A stretch of DNA of 53,265 nt from Falciphora oryzae (lineage: Eukaryota; Ascomycota; Sordariomycetes; Magnaporthales; Magnaporthaceae). Below, one piece after another: positions 31,851 to 42,560 of the stretch (positions are counted from its first letter, which is position 1; each line of letters opens with the position of its first letter). Made by a program: the position numbers and the translations under genes. The stretch covers positions 235,276 through 288,540 of the forward strand of contig JNVV01000051.1 of assembly GCA_000733355.1 (NCBI GenBank), in the 5' to 3' direction. The notes beneath the pieces are model-generated. The model was not told the DNA's origin. It worked only from the letters and a program-made list of their open reading frames with translations, and ran no database searches.

Positions 31851-34800
31851 TTACTGCGTGTCCGAAACAACGGCGCTGCATGTAACGGCCAGGACCTTTT
31901 CGCTGGCCGCCAAAATGCCACCTTGGCCAGTAGCACGAGCATACTCGAGCGTGGTAACCGCCACAGAGTAGAAGTCAGGGGGTTCAACAGCCGGGTGCTT
32001 TTTAAGGTAATGTCTTTTCACCCCGAGGGGTCCCTTGTATACTCTGCTGGAGTCGCAAAGAGGGCACTTGGCCACAAACGTGTGCGACTCCTTGGCGTGA
32101 GACCAGTACTCGGAATCATTGGCGAAAGAGATGTTACAGCGCTTTTTTGTGCGGCGGTCCACGCGGGTGCAGTAACTCCGCAGCCGCACGATCCACGATG
32201 TGAGCGAATGGCGGCCAGCCCACGCGTTCGGCCCGAGCTGCAGGTCCGGCTCCTCGTTCAGGGCCAGCCACCGCCTCCAGAGGGCCGCTTGGCGGAGGCG
32301 GCTGATGACGGGCCAAGCGTCCCCGTCTTCGCCCTGGGCCAGGGCGCGTGGCGGACAAAGGTCCCCAGGATGTAGGGGACGCACTCTGGAAACTCCCACG
32401 GGCTCAGTGCGTCCATCGGCTGGGAGGACAGTACCGAGGCTCGCTCGGCCGGGGCCCGAGGCGAAGCCACCGCCGGGGGCGCCTGGATGTCGTCCTTGGA
32501 CGCAAGCTCCAAGAAATCCGCCAGACGCCTATCGCGAAGAATTATATCGGCATCCGCATTGGACTGGGAGGCACTGGGCCCGGCCAGTTCCAGCTTCGTT
32601 AACTCGATGGTGCTGACGTTGATCGGGTCGCTGAGGCCGCTCGTCTCGGCGCTGTCGGTTGGGGTTCTGGCCTTCCCGGTATCGGCGAGCTCCTCTTGGA
32701 ACGACGGAAAGTGGCGCATGGAACTCGCCGGGTGATAAGATTTGACACTTCCTGGCCGAGAAGGAGTCGAACCCTCGGCCATAGACAAGGGCTCGGCCAT
32801 GGACAAGGGCTCGGCCATGGACAAGGGCTCGGCCCTGAGCCTGGGCAAGGCCATGAACGAGGACTCGTCCGTGGATAAGGGCTCGGCCATGGACAAGGGC
32901 TCGTCCAGGTCAAGCCCTGTCCATCCCCGGAGCCCGTCCACGGATGAGAGCTCGTCCACGGACGAGGGCCCGTCCACGGACAAGGGCTCGGCCACGGACA
33001 AGGGCTCATCCATGGGCAAGGGATCTGGCAACGCCCCTGGTGCTTGCCAAAGGTTCGCCGTGGCGTTTTCGTTGAGTGTCATACTGGTTCCGGCGGGAAT
33101 CACCGGCGACACCAAAGGCTCCCTAGGGGCTTCTTTGCGGGTAGGAGGCTTCCGAGGAGCCTTCTTAGACTTGACAGCGGTCTCCCTCGCAGCAACGATC
33201 GCATCCAGTTCTTTGATGTTGATGAAGTCCAGGCACGTACCCATAATGGCAACATGGCCGTCTCCGAGGGAGGGCCTCGGGCCCTCGCCACTCAGCATCG
33301 CGAAGCCGTCTCCAGAAATGAAAAATTCCCGAACAGACTCGTGGATGGGACCGATGAACCTGGTGTCGCCCTGAGCCGAATTCAGAGATCCGGCATCCGG
33401 CGCGATCGAGCCGCTGACGGATCCCTCAGCTTCGGGGATGCCCGGCTCCGGCTCTGGCTTCTCCACGACATGGACGAGACCCAACGAGAGGTGTCTGATC
33501 AGTCTCACCAAGTCCTCATCCGTGCCCGCAAAAAGTGCCGAGGCCCGGCTGTCTTTGAGCGAGCGCGGGACCGGCCGGCCGAGGAACGGCAATACATCCC
33601 TCAACTCGCGGAGTTGCATCTTGCCCACGGCAAGGATTGTCCACTGGAAGAAGCGCAACCTCAAGACCCGGTCTTCTTTGTTCCGAACGAGGATGTCTCG
33701 ATAGAGAGCGTAGAGGCCTTCGGGCAGGCTACACAAGTGTTCCTCGAGGTATCTGACGTTCATGCCAGCATCAAGATCCTTGAGGAGCATGTCAACGACG
33801 AGAGATACCCAGAGGAAAATGCCGCGGGACATATCGAGGATCTTTTTGGCGAGCGCGTCAAGTTGTGCGGCCGGCCGTTGAAGTCCCGAAAATCTCAGGT
33901 CAATGAGTCTAGCAATGTCACCCAGGTTGTGCTGCTCCATTCTGATGATGGGAAATGTGGAAGGGAAGGCCGGGGCGCCGAACGGTCGACTGGCTAGACA
34001 GACCCCTAGTTCGGCCCCGGCTGCGTTCCCCGACATCGAGAGCTCGCGGAAGAAGGTAGCCAGTTCCCGAGGAGTGGCGTCCTCGCATTCGTCGAGCCCA
34101 TCGACGAACAAAACGGGCCGCGACGGCGATTGTTGCGAGAACAGTGACCCCAGCATGTCGCGAAGGAGGGCACTAGAAGACAGTAGGCGCTCGCACGAGA
34201 GCCTGTAGTCTTCTGCGCACTGCTGGAGATACTCTGCGTAGAATGGGAGAAGCTGGTAGAGCAGCGACCGATAGAGTCCTTCGGGCCTGCGAAGCAAGGG
34301 CTCGTCCGATTTGGCGTCAAAGAAAACGCAGCAGTAGTAACCTGGAAGGGGTGTGTGAGACTCCTTTGCGAGATGCGACGGTAGGCCTCCCGCATCACCG
34401 TCGACTTGCCCGACCCCGGGCTCCCTTGGACCCAGAGCACGCCCTTGGTCGTTGTGATATTTCTTCGGTGGCGCCACTCGAGAAAAGCGTCGTGCTGGAA
34501 TATCCACTCGCAGGTTCCCAGCGCCGGCCGTGGCCCCGAGTTGCAACCCTGGCCAATCCCGGCGAAGTGCAGAGAGTCTAGGAAGGCTACCGGATGGAAG
34601 AGCCATGTCAGAATGTAACACGCTATTGGAGCCATGGTGTCTACCACGTACCCTGCTGGAATGGTGTTATCTTCCCGGGCCTTGGCTCGAGCCGCATCGG
34701 GGACGGCGGCTCTTGGGGGGACGAGCTTAGACTCGGTCTAACGCAGAGAGCGGGCCTCGAGAGACCCCCAAGGAGTGAATTCAGATAATGCTTGGAAATC

Positions 34801-36120
34801 TCCCCGACGACCCTCTCCTGATTTGGATCATGCGGTCCTGAGTATCGGCACATGTCCCTGTGGTTCGCGTGTAGCGTCTCGGCGTTTTCCCGCGCATCAC
34901 CCAGCAGTGAGGAGAAATTGGGGACCACCTTTTTGTGTTTTTGTACCGTATGCATAAGTCAATTGTACCTGTTTGGGTAACTTGCAGTTAGTCTCTGGCG
35001 ATGGCCAGGCTTCTCTCCGACGTACCTGTTGGGCGAGGGGTCCAATGTTCGCGCCGGTCAAGCCCAGGCTCTCCTGGAATGTTTTCACCTTGAAGTCGTA
35101 TTTCCGCCAAAGCCTGGAAAACGACTCCTGGCACCGCTCGAGGTCCGAGGTTTTCAAACCGAGCGCGTCGAGCGCCGCGGAGGCGGTGTCGAACCCGGCG
35201 GCCCCGACCACCGCCCTAGCCATGTTCCCAAGGCGGGCCAGGTCCAAGCTTCCCCGGTGAGGCGTGCCGAGGAAGATGACGGCGACCGCATCTCTGACAA
35301 TCTCACGGCACGCCTCATCGTCCGACTGCTCCGAGGCGGATAGCATCTTTTCAAACCAACTGTACGGTCAGCCAAAGATGTTCAGATAGAACCAATCGAT
35401 ACTCGAGCACACAGGAGAGCACGGCCTCCCACCTCTTTGACGACAATCCCCCCAAGAGAATGCGCGACGAAGATCAGGGGCCGTGGCCCACCACGCGACC
35501 GAGCGAGGCTGAAGAGCAGATCCTTGCCGTGGGACAGCAGCGTGCCTTTGCAGCTTGCACCCCCGAACAATCGCGTGACGGTGGTGTCGTAACCCCAGGT
35601 GAGGACTCGCGCTTGCGGACATATCCGTGGAAGCGCATCTCTCGGCCAGAACCAGACAGCGGGGACGCTTTCCGCCGACTGATCTGTTATCCCCACGGCC
35701 TGGACAGGACTGTTGGTGCCCGCCGTGCCCGGACCTCCACGACGATTTCTGCCCCGTGTCAAGCCGGCAACGAGCTTTGTGAGCTTCCGCCTCTTGCTTT
35801 CTCTTTCGCCCGCTGTCGTCGAGTCACCTGCGGATGTGCTCGGCTCGTTGGCGTCCGCATCGCTGGCCTTTGCTAGCCGGGGGCGCTCAGCCGACGCCCA
35901 GGTCCTGAAGGGGTGGCCCTGCAAACCGTGAGCGAACACGATACTGGTGCTCCGAGTTAGCCCGGGCCTGATTAAGCTGTTTCATCACACTGGGGTATGC
36001 TTGGGGCAGGTACTCGACATCCACCCGCCCGGCAGGTTCGTAAACGACCGATAGCCCTTGATCGGCTATGTGACCGGTGGACGTCCCCAGGCTGGTCTCG
36101 TCTGTGGACGCTGTCGACAT
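31851..36120 (-). pseudogene. NLR: SesB-like lipase, NACHT, C-terminal zinc fingers; frame-shifted
   Basis: The ATG is at 36120. Introns at 35950-36013, 35347-35432, 34929-35025 and 34578-34651 all keep frame. The N-terminal alpha/beta hydrolase (SesB type) shows IVFAHGLQGHPFRTW, LTWGYD, FVAHSLGGIVVKE (nucleophile Ser in HSLGG) and FLGTPHRGS. Then come VVPNFSSLLGD, ANHRDMCRYSG, the NACHT lead LHFAGIGQG and P-loop GSPGSGKST (~34430). About 20 codons later the frame shifts by one base near 34380. The rest is open: VLFVDGLDECE (Walker B), GIFLWVSLVV and a long low-complexity region. A second shift near 32340 reaches a C-terminal C2H2-like pair (CPLCDSSRVYKGPLGVKRHY) ending at 31851. Putative lipase-effector receptor, probably inactive unless the shifts are errors. 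Confidence 0.75.
32760..33020 (-). repeat. 18-bp coding minisatellite (EPLSMA repeat)
   Basis: Degenerate copies of GACAAGGGCTCGGCCATG (+ strand) encode EPLSMA / EPLSVD / GPSSVD hexapeptides on the minus strand, inside the SesB-NACHT protein between NACHT and the zinc fingers. There are at least ten copies; three adjacent ones are nearly identical. Confidence 0.8.
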
Positions 36121-36594
36121 CCGCGCCTTGGCCGCCGAGATGGCCGGACGCAACTCCAAGGGTGATTGAGGGTCGGGTCGGTATGTTTGTCACGTCCGCT
36201 TTTGCATGGAATCGGCAGCACCTCTCCAGACCGACAGATACCGCCCGGAGTCGAACCATCTTCAGCTGAGCACCCCCTCAAATTGCACAGCCTTACCGCC
36301 CTGAAGTGCTTCGGGCGCAGCTTTTCTGCCAACCGGAGGAAGCTAGACTAGATGCCAGCAGCCAGCCAATGGCGAACGATGAGCCAAAACCCCCATGTCT
36401 GATGCATGTTGCCCGACGGCGGTGTGCAGGAGTAGCCACTAGTGTTCTCCGACGTCTCCTTGAAGTGTAAAATGTGAAGCCTGTGACTGCACGTGAGCAT
36501 TTCTACTGCTGGTGTGGCTTGCAAAGGATGCGACGGAGACAGATGGGTTGGGTTTCAAGGGTCTGAATGACGAGCGCAGTCTAGAATTTTAATC

Positions 36595-36990
36595 CTAGCC
36601 CTGGATACAAGACCAGAATGGACTATCAAACCTTGGTCCTCGCCGCGGTCGCACCAGCGGCCTTGCGAGCATCCTGCAATGTGTCCAGGCAAACTCGGCC
36701 AGGGGTGCCCTCGCGTCTGCGTACTGGCGCGCCGCGACGCGGGCCGCGATGCCCTGGCACACGGCCGCGCCCCCGAACATGTTGAATGCCTGGGCCCAGC
36801 GGAGGTCGGGCGCCATCTCGGCCGCGGTCCGCCGCTTATCCGGGATCAAGACGGCGGTCCTGTACAGCTCGGCGGCCTCGTCGCGCGTGGGCAGGCCCGG
36901 CATCGCTCCCGGGAGGAAGCCCAGGTGCGCTGTCTCGAACGGCTGGAAGAGGTTGGCCAGGTCCGAGAGCGGGTGCCTCGATCGTGGACA
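36595..36990 (-). other. Unidentified coding-like fragment
   Basis: The minus strand reads LSDLANLFQPFETAHLGFLP, then DEAAELYRTAVLIPDKRRTA, then NMFGGAAVCQGIAARVAARQ, and closes at 36595. Composition and the regular amphipathic pattern look protein-coding, but I do not recognise the family. The 5' end is lost near R1 copy F. 36121-36594 is the promoter-side flank of the SesB-NACHT gene. Confidence 0.35.
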
Positions 36991-37077
36991 TCTCCCAGCT
37001 GAGGGGTTTGGTCGGGGGTTTTGTTAACTCATATGGGCTCATCATAATCCAGGAAGGAGGAGCACGGAGGTGGTGAC

Positions 37078-37660
37078 TCGGCTCGGTCGACCGCATCCCA
37101 ACGATAAGCAAGGTGCAAGATCGGCCTGCTCAAGCACGCACGCGCAGGATCTTCGCGCGGCTCTGTTTGCCAGCCGTGTAGCGTACGGCCCGCCCTGCAC
37201 CACGCTGGCAAACCGCGCAGCCTATCGTTCGATACGCGATAAACGCACAAGGAGCATACCGGGCTGGGAATAGGCTCCCCTTCCCTCCGAACTTATCTTT
37301 CTTTAGCCGGGTCCCGGGGGGGGGGGGCGTCCCGAGGTCCCCTCCGCCCACACCCGGCCTCACTCTTTTTCCGGCACTTTGCCGGCCGACTGCTTTCACT
37401 ACCACCAACAGCAGCGCTTACAGCGCCCCGGCGTTTATTCGCCCCTTTGCCGATTGCCCGCTCACCAACAAGGAGCGCCGGAACGCGGCCCGACCTCCGT
37501 GTGCCTTCGGGTTTAATTTGTTAGCCGCCTCGATAGCAGCACTATAGCCTGGTGTAGATAAGCTTAGGTAGCGCTAGCACGTCGTATGCCCCTTGGGAGG
37601 CGGGGACTGGCAGATCCCGACTTTAACGACGTTAAATAAACCCTTTCTTTCTTTCTCTCC
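37078..37660 (-). repeat. Dispersed repeat R1, copy F (best complete copy)
   Basis: Runs in + orientation from CTCGGTCGACCGCATCCCAA to GGCAGATCCCGACTTTAACG, ACGTTAAATAAA and a TTTCTTTCTTTCTCTCC tail. It contains both halves without a gap, plus a G12 run (37315-37326). At ~580 bp it is the most compact copy and a good consensus seed. Confidence 0.85.
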
Positions 37661-38631
37661 GGGGCTGCTCGCCTAGACTTCGAAAGCTGCCATACGCTAA
37701 CCAGCGATTTGCTCAAGTGCGGAGATATGACGCGACAACACGACGCGATTCGTCAGATGCGTGAGGCTGCCCAGGTCGAAGCACTGACGTCTCAAACATG
37801 ACGGCCGAGAACGGATCCGCGAGGTCGATCGAGAACCCCTGCATCAGCACCGCGACGCCGCCGTCGTCGTCATCGTCGTCACCATAGCCGCCCTTTAGCA
37901 CCAAGCCACTTCTGAATCACCTCCAGCGTCTTGTAATCACAGGTATCTCAATTGCGCACTATGCACTATGCGCGGCTAGCGTACATGGAAGTTCTATTGA
38001 CTGACCAGCCCTAGCAATCGATGCCCCTGAGTGACCTGGCTCCCTCCTGCCCGTCGGTGCCCCCATCGGTGCCCGACGTCATCATGCTTCTCACCGCGAC
38101 GCGCGCCAGATGCCACTTGCCTGATTCAGAGTGAAGCTGCTGGCATTGACTGGCATTGGATCGTTGCTGAATTGCTGTTGTTGAATGCGTATAAATATTT
38201 CCCACCGCGTTTGCGCAATGCGTTCTGCGCGCGGTGCGCCACGGGGCAGGGACTTGCCCAGTCAATTCGAACTACGAAAACATAAATGCCCAAAGCCCAA
38301 ACGGTTTTCTTCTGCCCAATCCCACCCTTACCCGCCAATTATCCCAAAGCATCTCGACCCAAAGTGCGTCGTCTCGGCCTCTCAAGCTTTTCGATTCGTC
38401 GCCCTGCCCTTCGCCCACACCGGCCCTTGCAGCCAGGTTTCTGAAGGTTTATATTTCCCGATGTCGGTCACGCCCAGACCGCCCTGTCAACACGAACTCT
38501 CCCGAGCAAACTTGCACATCACCACCTCGACCGTGACATAGAAGTGAACATACGCCGACCCCTAAGCCTTTTATTTTCTCGCTCACCCCTTCCAGCCCAA
38601 GTTCCGCGGGCAGCCGATTGGCACGAGGACC
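37661..38631. other. Intergenic with an unidentified fragment and C2H2 gene promoter
   Basis: On the minus strand 37713-37904 reads MQGFSIDLADPFSAVMFETS downstream of a D6 run (GTC microsatellite). The family is not recognised. 38250-38631 likely carries the promoter and 5' UTR of the C2H2 gene; GTTTATATTT at ~38446 is TATA-like. Confidence 0.3.
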
Positions 38632-40612
38632 ATGGCCAACCCGTCACAGCCGCAGCGCAACTGGGTAAGAACGCAACGCCCATTGATCGGCTTCACATGA
38701 ATGAAGTCGCCCTCTCCATTGTCTACCATTAGGTGAAGCCGGCAGGAGAGCCCATCTGCACAAACGCCAACCATCCACACAATCCGAGTCCCAGTTTATA
38801 CCTGCCCTGGAAGACTTAGGCTTCGTGCTTCCTTCCGCCGGTCAACAGACAGGACCACCAGCCCCTGACCTCGCCTGCATGCACACCGCGGACTGGAATC
38901 CGTCCATTCATTCTCACTCCTTTCCATCCGCGACGACCAATACGTTTTCCCACAGCCTGGCGCCCGCTGCGACTTGGCTCACAGGGGGCTCCGCAAGTTC
39001 GGTACGTTATCTGCTGTACAATTTCCTCACGAGCCACTTACATTTGTCTATACCCGACTTCTCCTGTTGTCCCGACGGTTTTGCGCCAGGAGGTGTTTTC
39101 GTTGCCCTGGAATCAATCGCCCGATTAGCGTGGCTCGGATTACCTATTACCTATTAATCCCGCGAGATTCAGTACCACGCTCCGGGCTACCTCCACAGGA
39201 TCACAGGACATGCCCATGCCCGGGGGGCCCAGCGTCGCTGCGCGCCCCCCCTTCACTAACAGATGTGGGTACTTCGCTTTGCACCAGTGAGCCAAGATGC
39301 AGTCAGTCGGGCTCCGCCACTGCTGGGCATTGCCGGGACACAGTCCACCCGGAGATTTCGAAACCTCGGACCAGAACGACCCAGCTGGAGATTGCAGCAA
39401 CTCGGCGGACACTGGGTCTTGCCACCAACATTACTTCCTGGACAATTCACCAGGACAACGCGGGCTTAAGAGTCCCAGCTGCAACCATCAAGGCTACGCG
39501 GACTCCAGGCCTTCGCCACTTTTCGGCAATACTTTGTCAGGACACGTTTCCCCCAAACACTGCGGACCCAAGAGGCACAGCTGCAGTCGTGATCACTCCC
39601 TGGACTACTAGGTCCTCCCTGGACTCCTACATCACTCCTGGACTCCTAGATCACTTCATGGACTTCTACATCACTCCTGGACTCCTCGATCACTCCACGG
39701 ACTTCTGCATCACTCCTGGACTCCTCGATCACTCCATGGACTTTTACATTACTACATGGCCTAAGTACTATATAACTTCGTGGACTACTGGATACTCCAT
39801 GGACTCTTACATTACTCCATGGCCTAGACAAGCTCAGTTTTCTGAAGTCGCTTGTAGGCTGGGCGGCGAAGCTCTCACCAGGGCAGTGGGCCTGTGGATG
39901 ATCATGGCACTATACATGTATAGATGTCGAAACAGGAAGTCGAAACATCATAATCACCTACCCGAGCGCGCTAACAGCAGCTTGTCTACAGCCCGCCCAA
40001 ACAGTGGCTCCGTGCCTGACGTCATACCATCCGCAGGATCAACAAACTGGCCACAGGGCAGGACAGCCGCCTCTGAATAACCAGTCTGGATTTTCTCAGA
40101 CAAGCCATACCCGCACGAAGCAGCGCAGCGCTCGCAATACCGTCCGTTTCGCATGCCCGTTCTACCAAACCAATCCGGGCAAGTTTCGGGCGTGGTCTGC
40201 GTCCTGCTCAGGCCCTGGGTTTCCCACGGCGCACAGGCTCAAGTACGGATCTTTCACGCATCCAGCCCGTTCGCCAGCCGCGATTAGAGACGATCGCATG
40301 CTGACGGACGGAATTGATGCTGTACAGGGAGCATCTAACCCGCTGCCACATGCCCCCGGCGCATGCTTGTGACCGCTGTGGAGAGGACTATAAGTCGGCC
40401 GAGGAATTGCGCAACCACTACAGGCTAGACGAGCGTTGCCAAGTCATCGAGCCCGCCATACAAGAAGGAGTGTTGAGCCGAAACGCCGTGAGTGGGATCA
40501 AGGGCCGGAAGCAGTGGGGGAAGATCTCCGAGGAAGAAAAGTGGCGGGCGATCTACCGCTTCATCTTCCCCGCCGTTAAGGAAGGCGAGATGCCCTCCCC
40601 ATGTGAGTGGCT
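38632..40612 (+). CDS. C2H2-type zinc-finger protein (multi-exon, partial model)
   Basis: ACCATGGCC at 38632 is a good start context. MANPSQPQRNW is followed by a GTAAGA donor (intron 38665-38732). The next stretch (38733-39001) is open in a frame one step off from the splice, so this join is uncertain. The conserved part starts after acceptor TCTACAG (39991): FACPFYQTNPGKFRAW and GPGFPTAHRLK. Intron 40243-40327 (GTACGG, branch CTGAC) joins in phase to EHLTRCHMPPAHACDRCGED, then NHYRLDERC, IKGRKQWGKISEEEKW and FIFPAVKEGEMPSPC. A GTGAGT follows at ~40605. This is the common fungal architecture of a degenerate C2H2 pair followed by a Lys-rich linker and an EERW...LFP motif. Function unknown; probably nuclear. 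Confidence 0.55.
39600..39815 (+). repeat. Minisatellite, ~33-bp unit
   Basis: Repeated ACTCCTGGACTCCTxGATCAC and TCCATGGACTTCTACATCAC blocks, five to six degenerate units. They lie between the first exons and the zinc-finger exons of the C2H2 gene. The frame stays open (GLLDHSMDFYITP-like), but location in an intron is equally possible. Confidence 0.75.
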
Positions 40613-40625
40613 CCGTTCAAATTAG

Positions 40626-41392
40626 GCCTGTTTACAGTAGAACTTTTTGGCGGCAGTGAATTGCCGACGAACTCTACGCTGACAACATATCCCATGAAGA
40701 TTACGACGTCGAGCAGTCGACGTCGAGCAGTCGACGCCGAATGGCGTGTCGCCTGTGAACAACCGAGCTCCCGGCACTGCTCTTGCGCCTGAAGAATGCC
40801 AAGACTGGACGACCATCGAGACCATCCGTCTCTCCGGCCCCGGCGCCTACCCCCTCGACCACATGCAGCCTGAGACTGAGGGCCAGGAGTCTACCGGCAA
40901 TGACTATAGCCCGTTCCTGGACAGCACTGGCATTGTCTGGCATTTCGCAGCCCAGTGAAAAGACACGTTGGCCGCCAAGTACCGTTACCTACGGCGCGTC
41001 GACCGGCTGCAGAGATCACCCTGGGGCATCCAACCGGGGCAATGTGCATCTCGCTTCAGTATGGCAACCACACGGCCTGCAGAGACAGAGCCATCCGGTC
41101 TTGCACGCAGCAACATTCAGTCATTACGTTACATATTCACTTTCTCAATAATTAGTTCCCTCATGCGGGCTCCCCATCTCTGTATCTATCCCTTCCCTTG
41201 CAAATATCTGCTTTCCTACGTGTCTTCTAGTCTGCTTGGCACTCTCGCTTTGACCTCTGAACTACCCTTCCTCCCCTCATGCACACGATTTTCGGGCTGC
41301 TCGGCGAGGCCAAAAGCGCCCGGTTAGTTCCGACCAGCTATCTACACAGCGGCCTGCTTCCCATCCTTGCTCTTGAAGTGCTGCGTAGAGTC
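40626..41392. other. 3' region of the C2H2 gene, no separate gene seen
   Basis: May contain the last exon of the zinc-finger gene (an open segment with YADNISHEDYDVEQS near 40680). A short direct repeat, CGTCGAGCAGT, lies at 40707-40729. Nothing else could be supported. Confidence 0.3.
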
Positions 41393-42031
41393 TTACCGCA
41401 TGTCGAGACTCCCTAGCAGCAGCTGCCGCATGAACGCCTCGTCCGTCTCGGCCCGCCGCAGCATCCCGATGAACGGGTCCCTCTCGGGCAGAGAGGCCGG
41501 GTCCTCGGTGTAGGCGATGCGTTTGAAGTTCGCCGACGAGAGGGCGTCGATGACGGTCTTGTACTTCTCCATGCGCTTCTCCCTGTACAGGTCCAGGACC
41601 GACTCGTCCGCGACTCCGTCCCAGATCCCGCCCAGGCACTCGGCCAGGCCCCCCACGTCCGCAAAGCCACCCGTGATGCCCATCCCGCCCCAGGGGTTGC
41701 AGAGGTGCGCGGCGTCGGCAGCCGGGAGGACGCGACCCACGTGGAAGGATGGCGCGCAGCGCTCTGTTGTTTTCAGGGGTAAGTAAGCTTCTGCTGAACC
41801 ATGAAATCAAATGCTTTCCTCGCGCTTCGTTTCCAAATGGGTCGACTTACGGTGCATTTTGTAGGGCGAGAAGTTGACAACCTTGTACTGGTCCGGCTTG
41901 GGGTGCCACGGGAGGATCTCTTCAAACCTCGACTCCTGGCGCGCCTGCATCTCCTCGTGTGTCAAACCGGCCTTCTCGCCGTACGTAATGCGATAGAGGC
42001 CGTCCGCATCTAGCTTGGCAACGAGCTGTGC

Positions 42032-42145
42032 NNNNNNNNNNNNNNNNNNNNNNNNNNNNNNNNNNNNNNNNNNNNNNNNNNNNNNNNNNNNNNNNNNNNN
42101 NNNNNNNNNNNNNNNNNNNNNNNNNNNNNNNNNNNNNNNNNNNNN
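42032..42145. other. Assembly gap (N run)
   Basis: 114 undetermined bases inside the monooxygenase, ending at the first full 14-bp minisatellite unit. Confidence 1.
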
Positions 42146-42187
42146 AGGGGCTGTGATCAAGGGGCTGTGATCAAGGGGCTGTGATCA
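42146..42187. repeat. 14-bp tandem repeat, three perfect visible units
   Basis: AGGGGCTGTGATCA occurs at 42146-42159, 42160-42173 and 42174-42187 and abuts the N run. The array probably continues inside the gap. The unit is not a multiple of three. Confidence 0.9.
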
Positions 42188-42560
42188 AGGGCAGAGTGAA
42201 AGAGATGCGCGGCACGACGTATGAAGAAATTCTCCGGGTGGACGACGATGCTCACGTCTCCGAAGCCGAACTTTTCAAAGTCGTAGTACGCGTTCGTCGC
42301 CACGATCTGCTTCTCCCAGGTGAAGCCCGGGAACTCGGGCCCGAACAGCGACCGCCGCACCTGGCTCCCCGCCGCGTCGCACCCGACGACGTAGCCGGCC
42401 TCGACCCGCCTCCTGCCCTCGGGCGTCTCCACGTCCACCCACGCCCTGCCGCCTCCCGGCCCCTCGCCCTCCTCCTGCCCCACGTCGACGACGCGGTGCC
42501 GCCAGCTGACCTGCCCGCCGTGCTTCTCGGTGAAGACCTGGGTTGCGGGTCGCGGCGGCG

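Larger units (their letters stand above)
41393..42560 (-). pseudogene. FAD-dependent aromatic (phenol-type) monooxygenase, 3' part only
   Basis: In order on the minus strand come HGGQVSWRHRVVDV, VEAGYVVGCDAAGSQVRRSL, FTWEKQIVATNAYYDFEKFG and VVHPENFFIRRAA. An N run follows, then LVAKLDADGLYRITYGEK, ILPWHPKPDQYKVV and an 87-nt intron (41764-41850, GTAAGT...ACAACAG). After the intron come CAPSFHVGRVLPAADAAHLCNPWGGMGITGG (the FAD-binding GD-type motif) and a stop at 41393. These are the middle and C-terminal parts of the PheA/TfdB-like family, which hydroxylates phenolic rings using NAD(P)H. The N-terminal Rossmann GxGxxG region is not found; sequence upstream of ~42560 is unrelated. A 14-bp minisatellite interrupts the frame at the gap. 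Most likely a truncated remnant. Confidence 0.7.
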
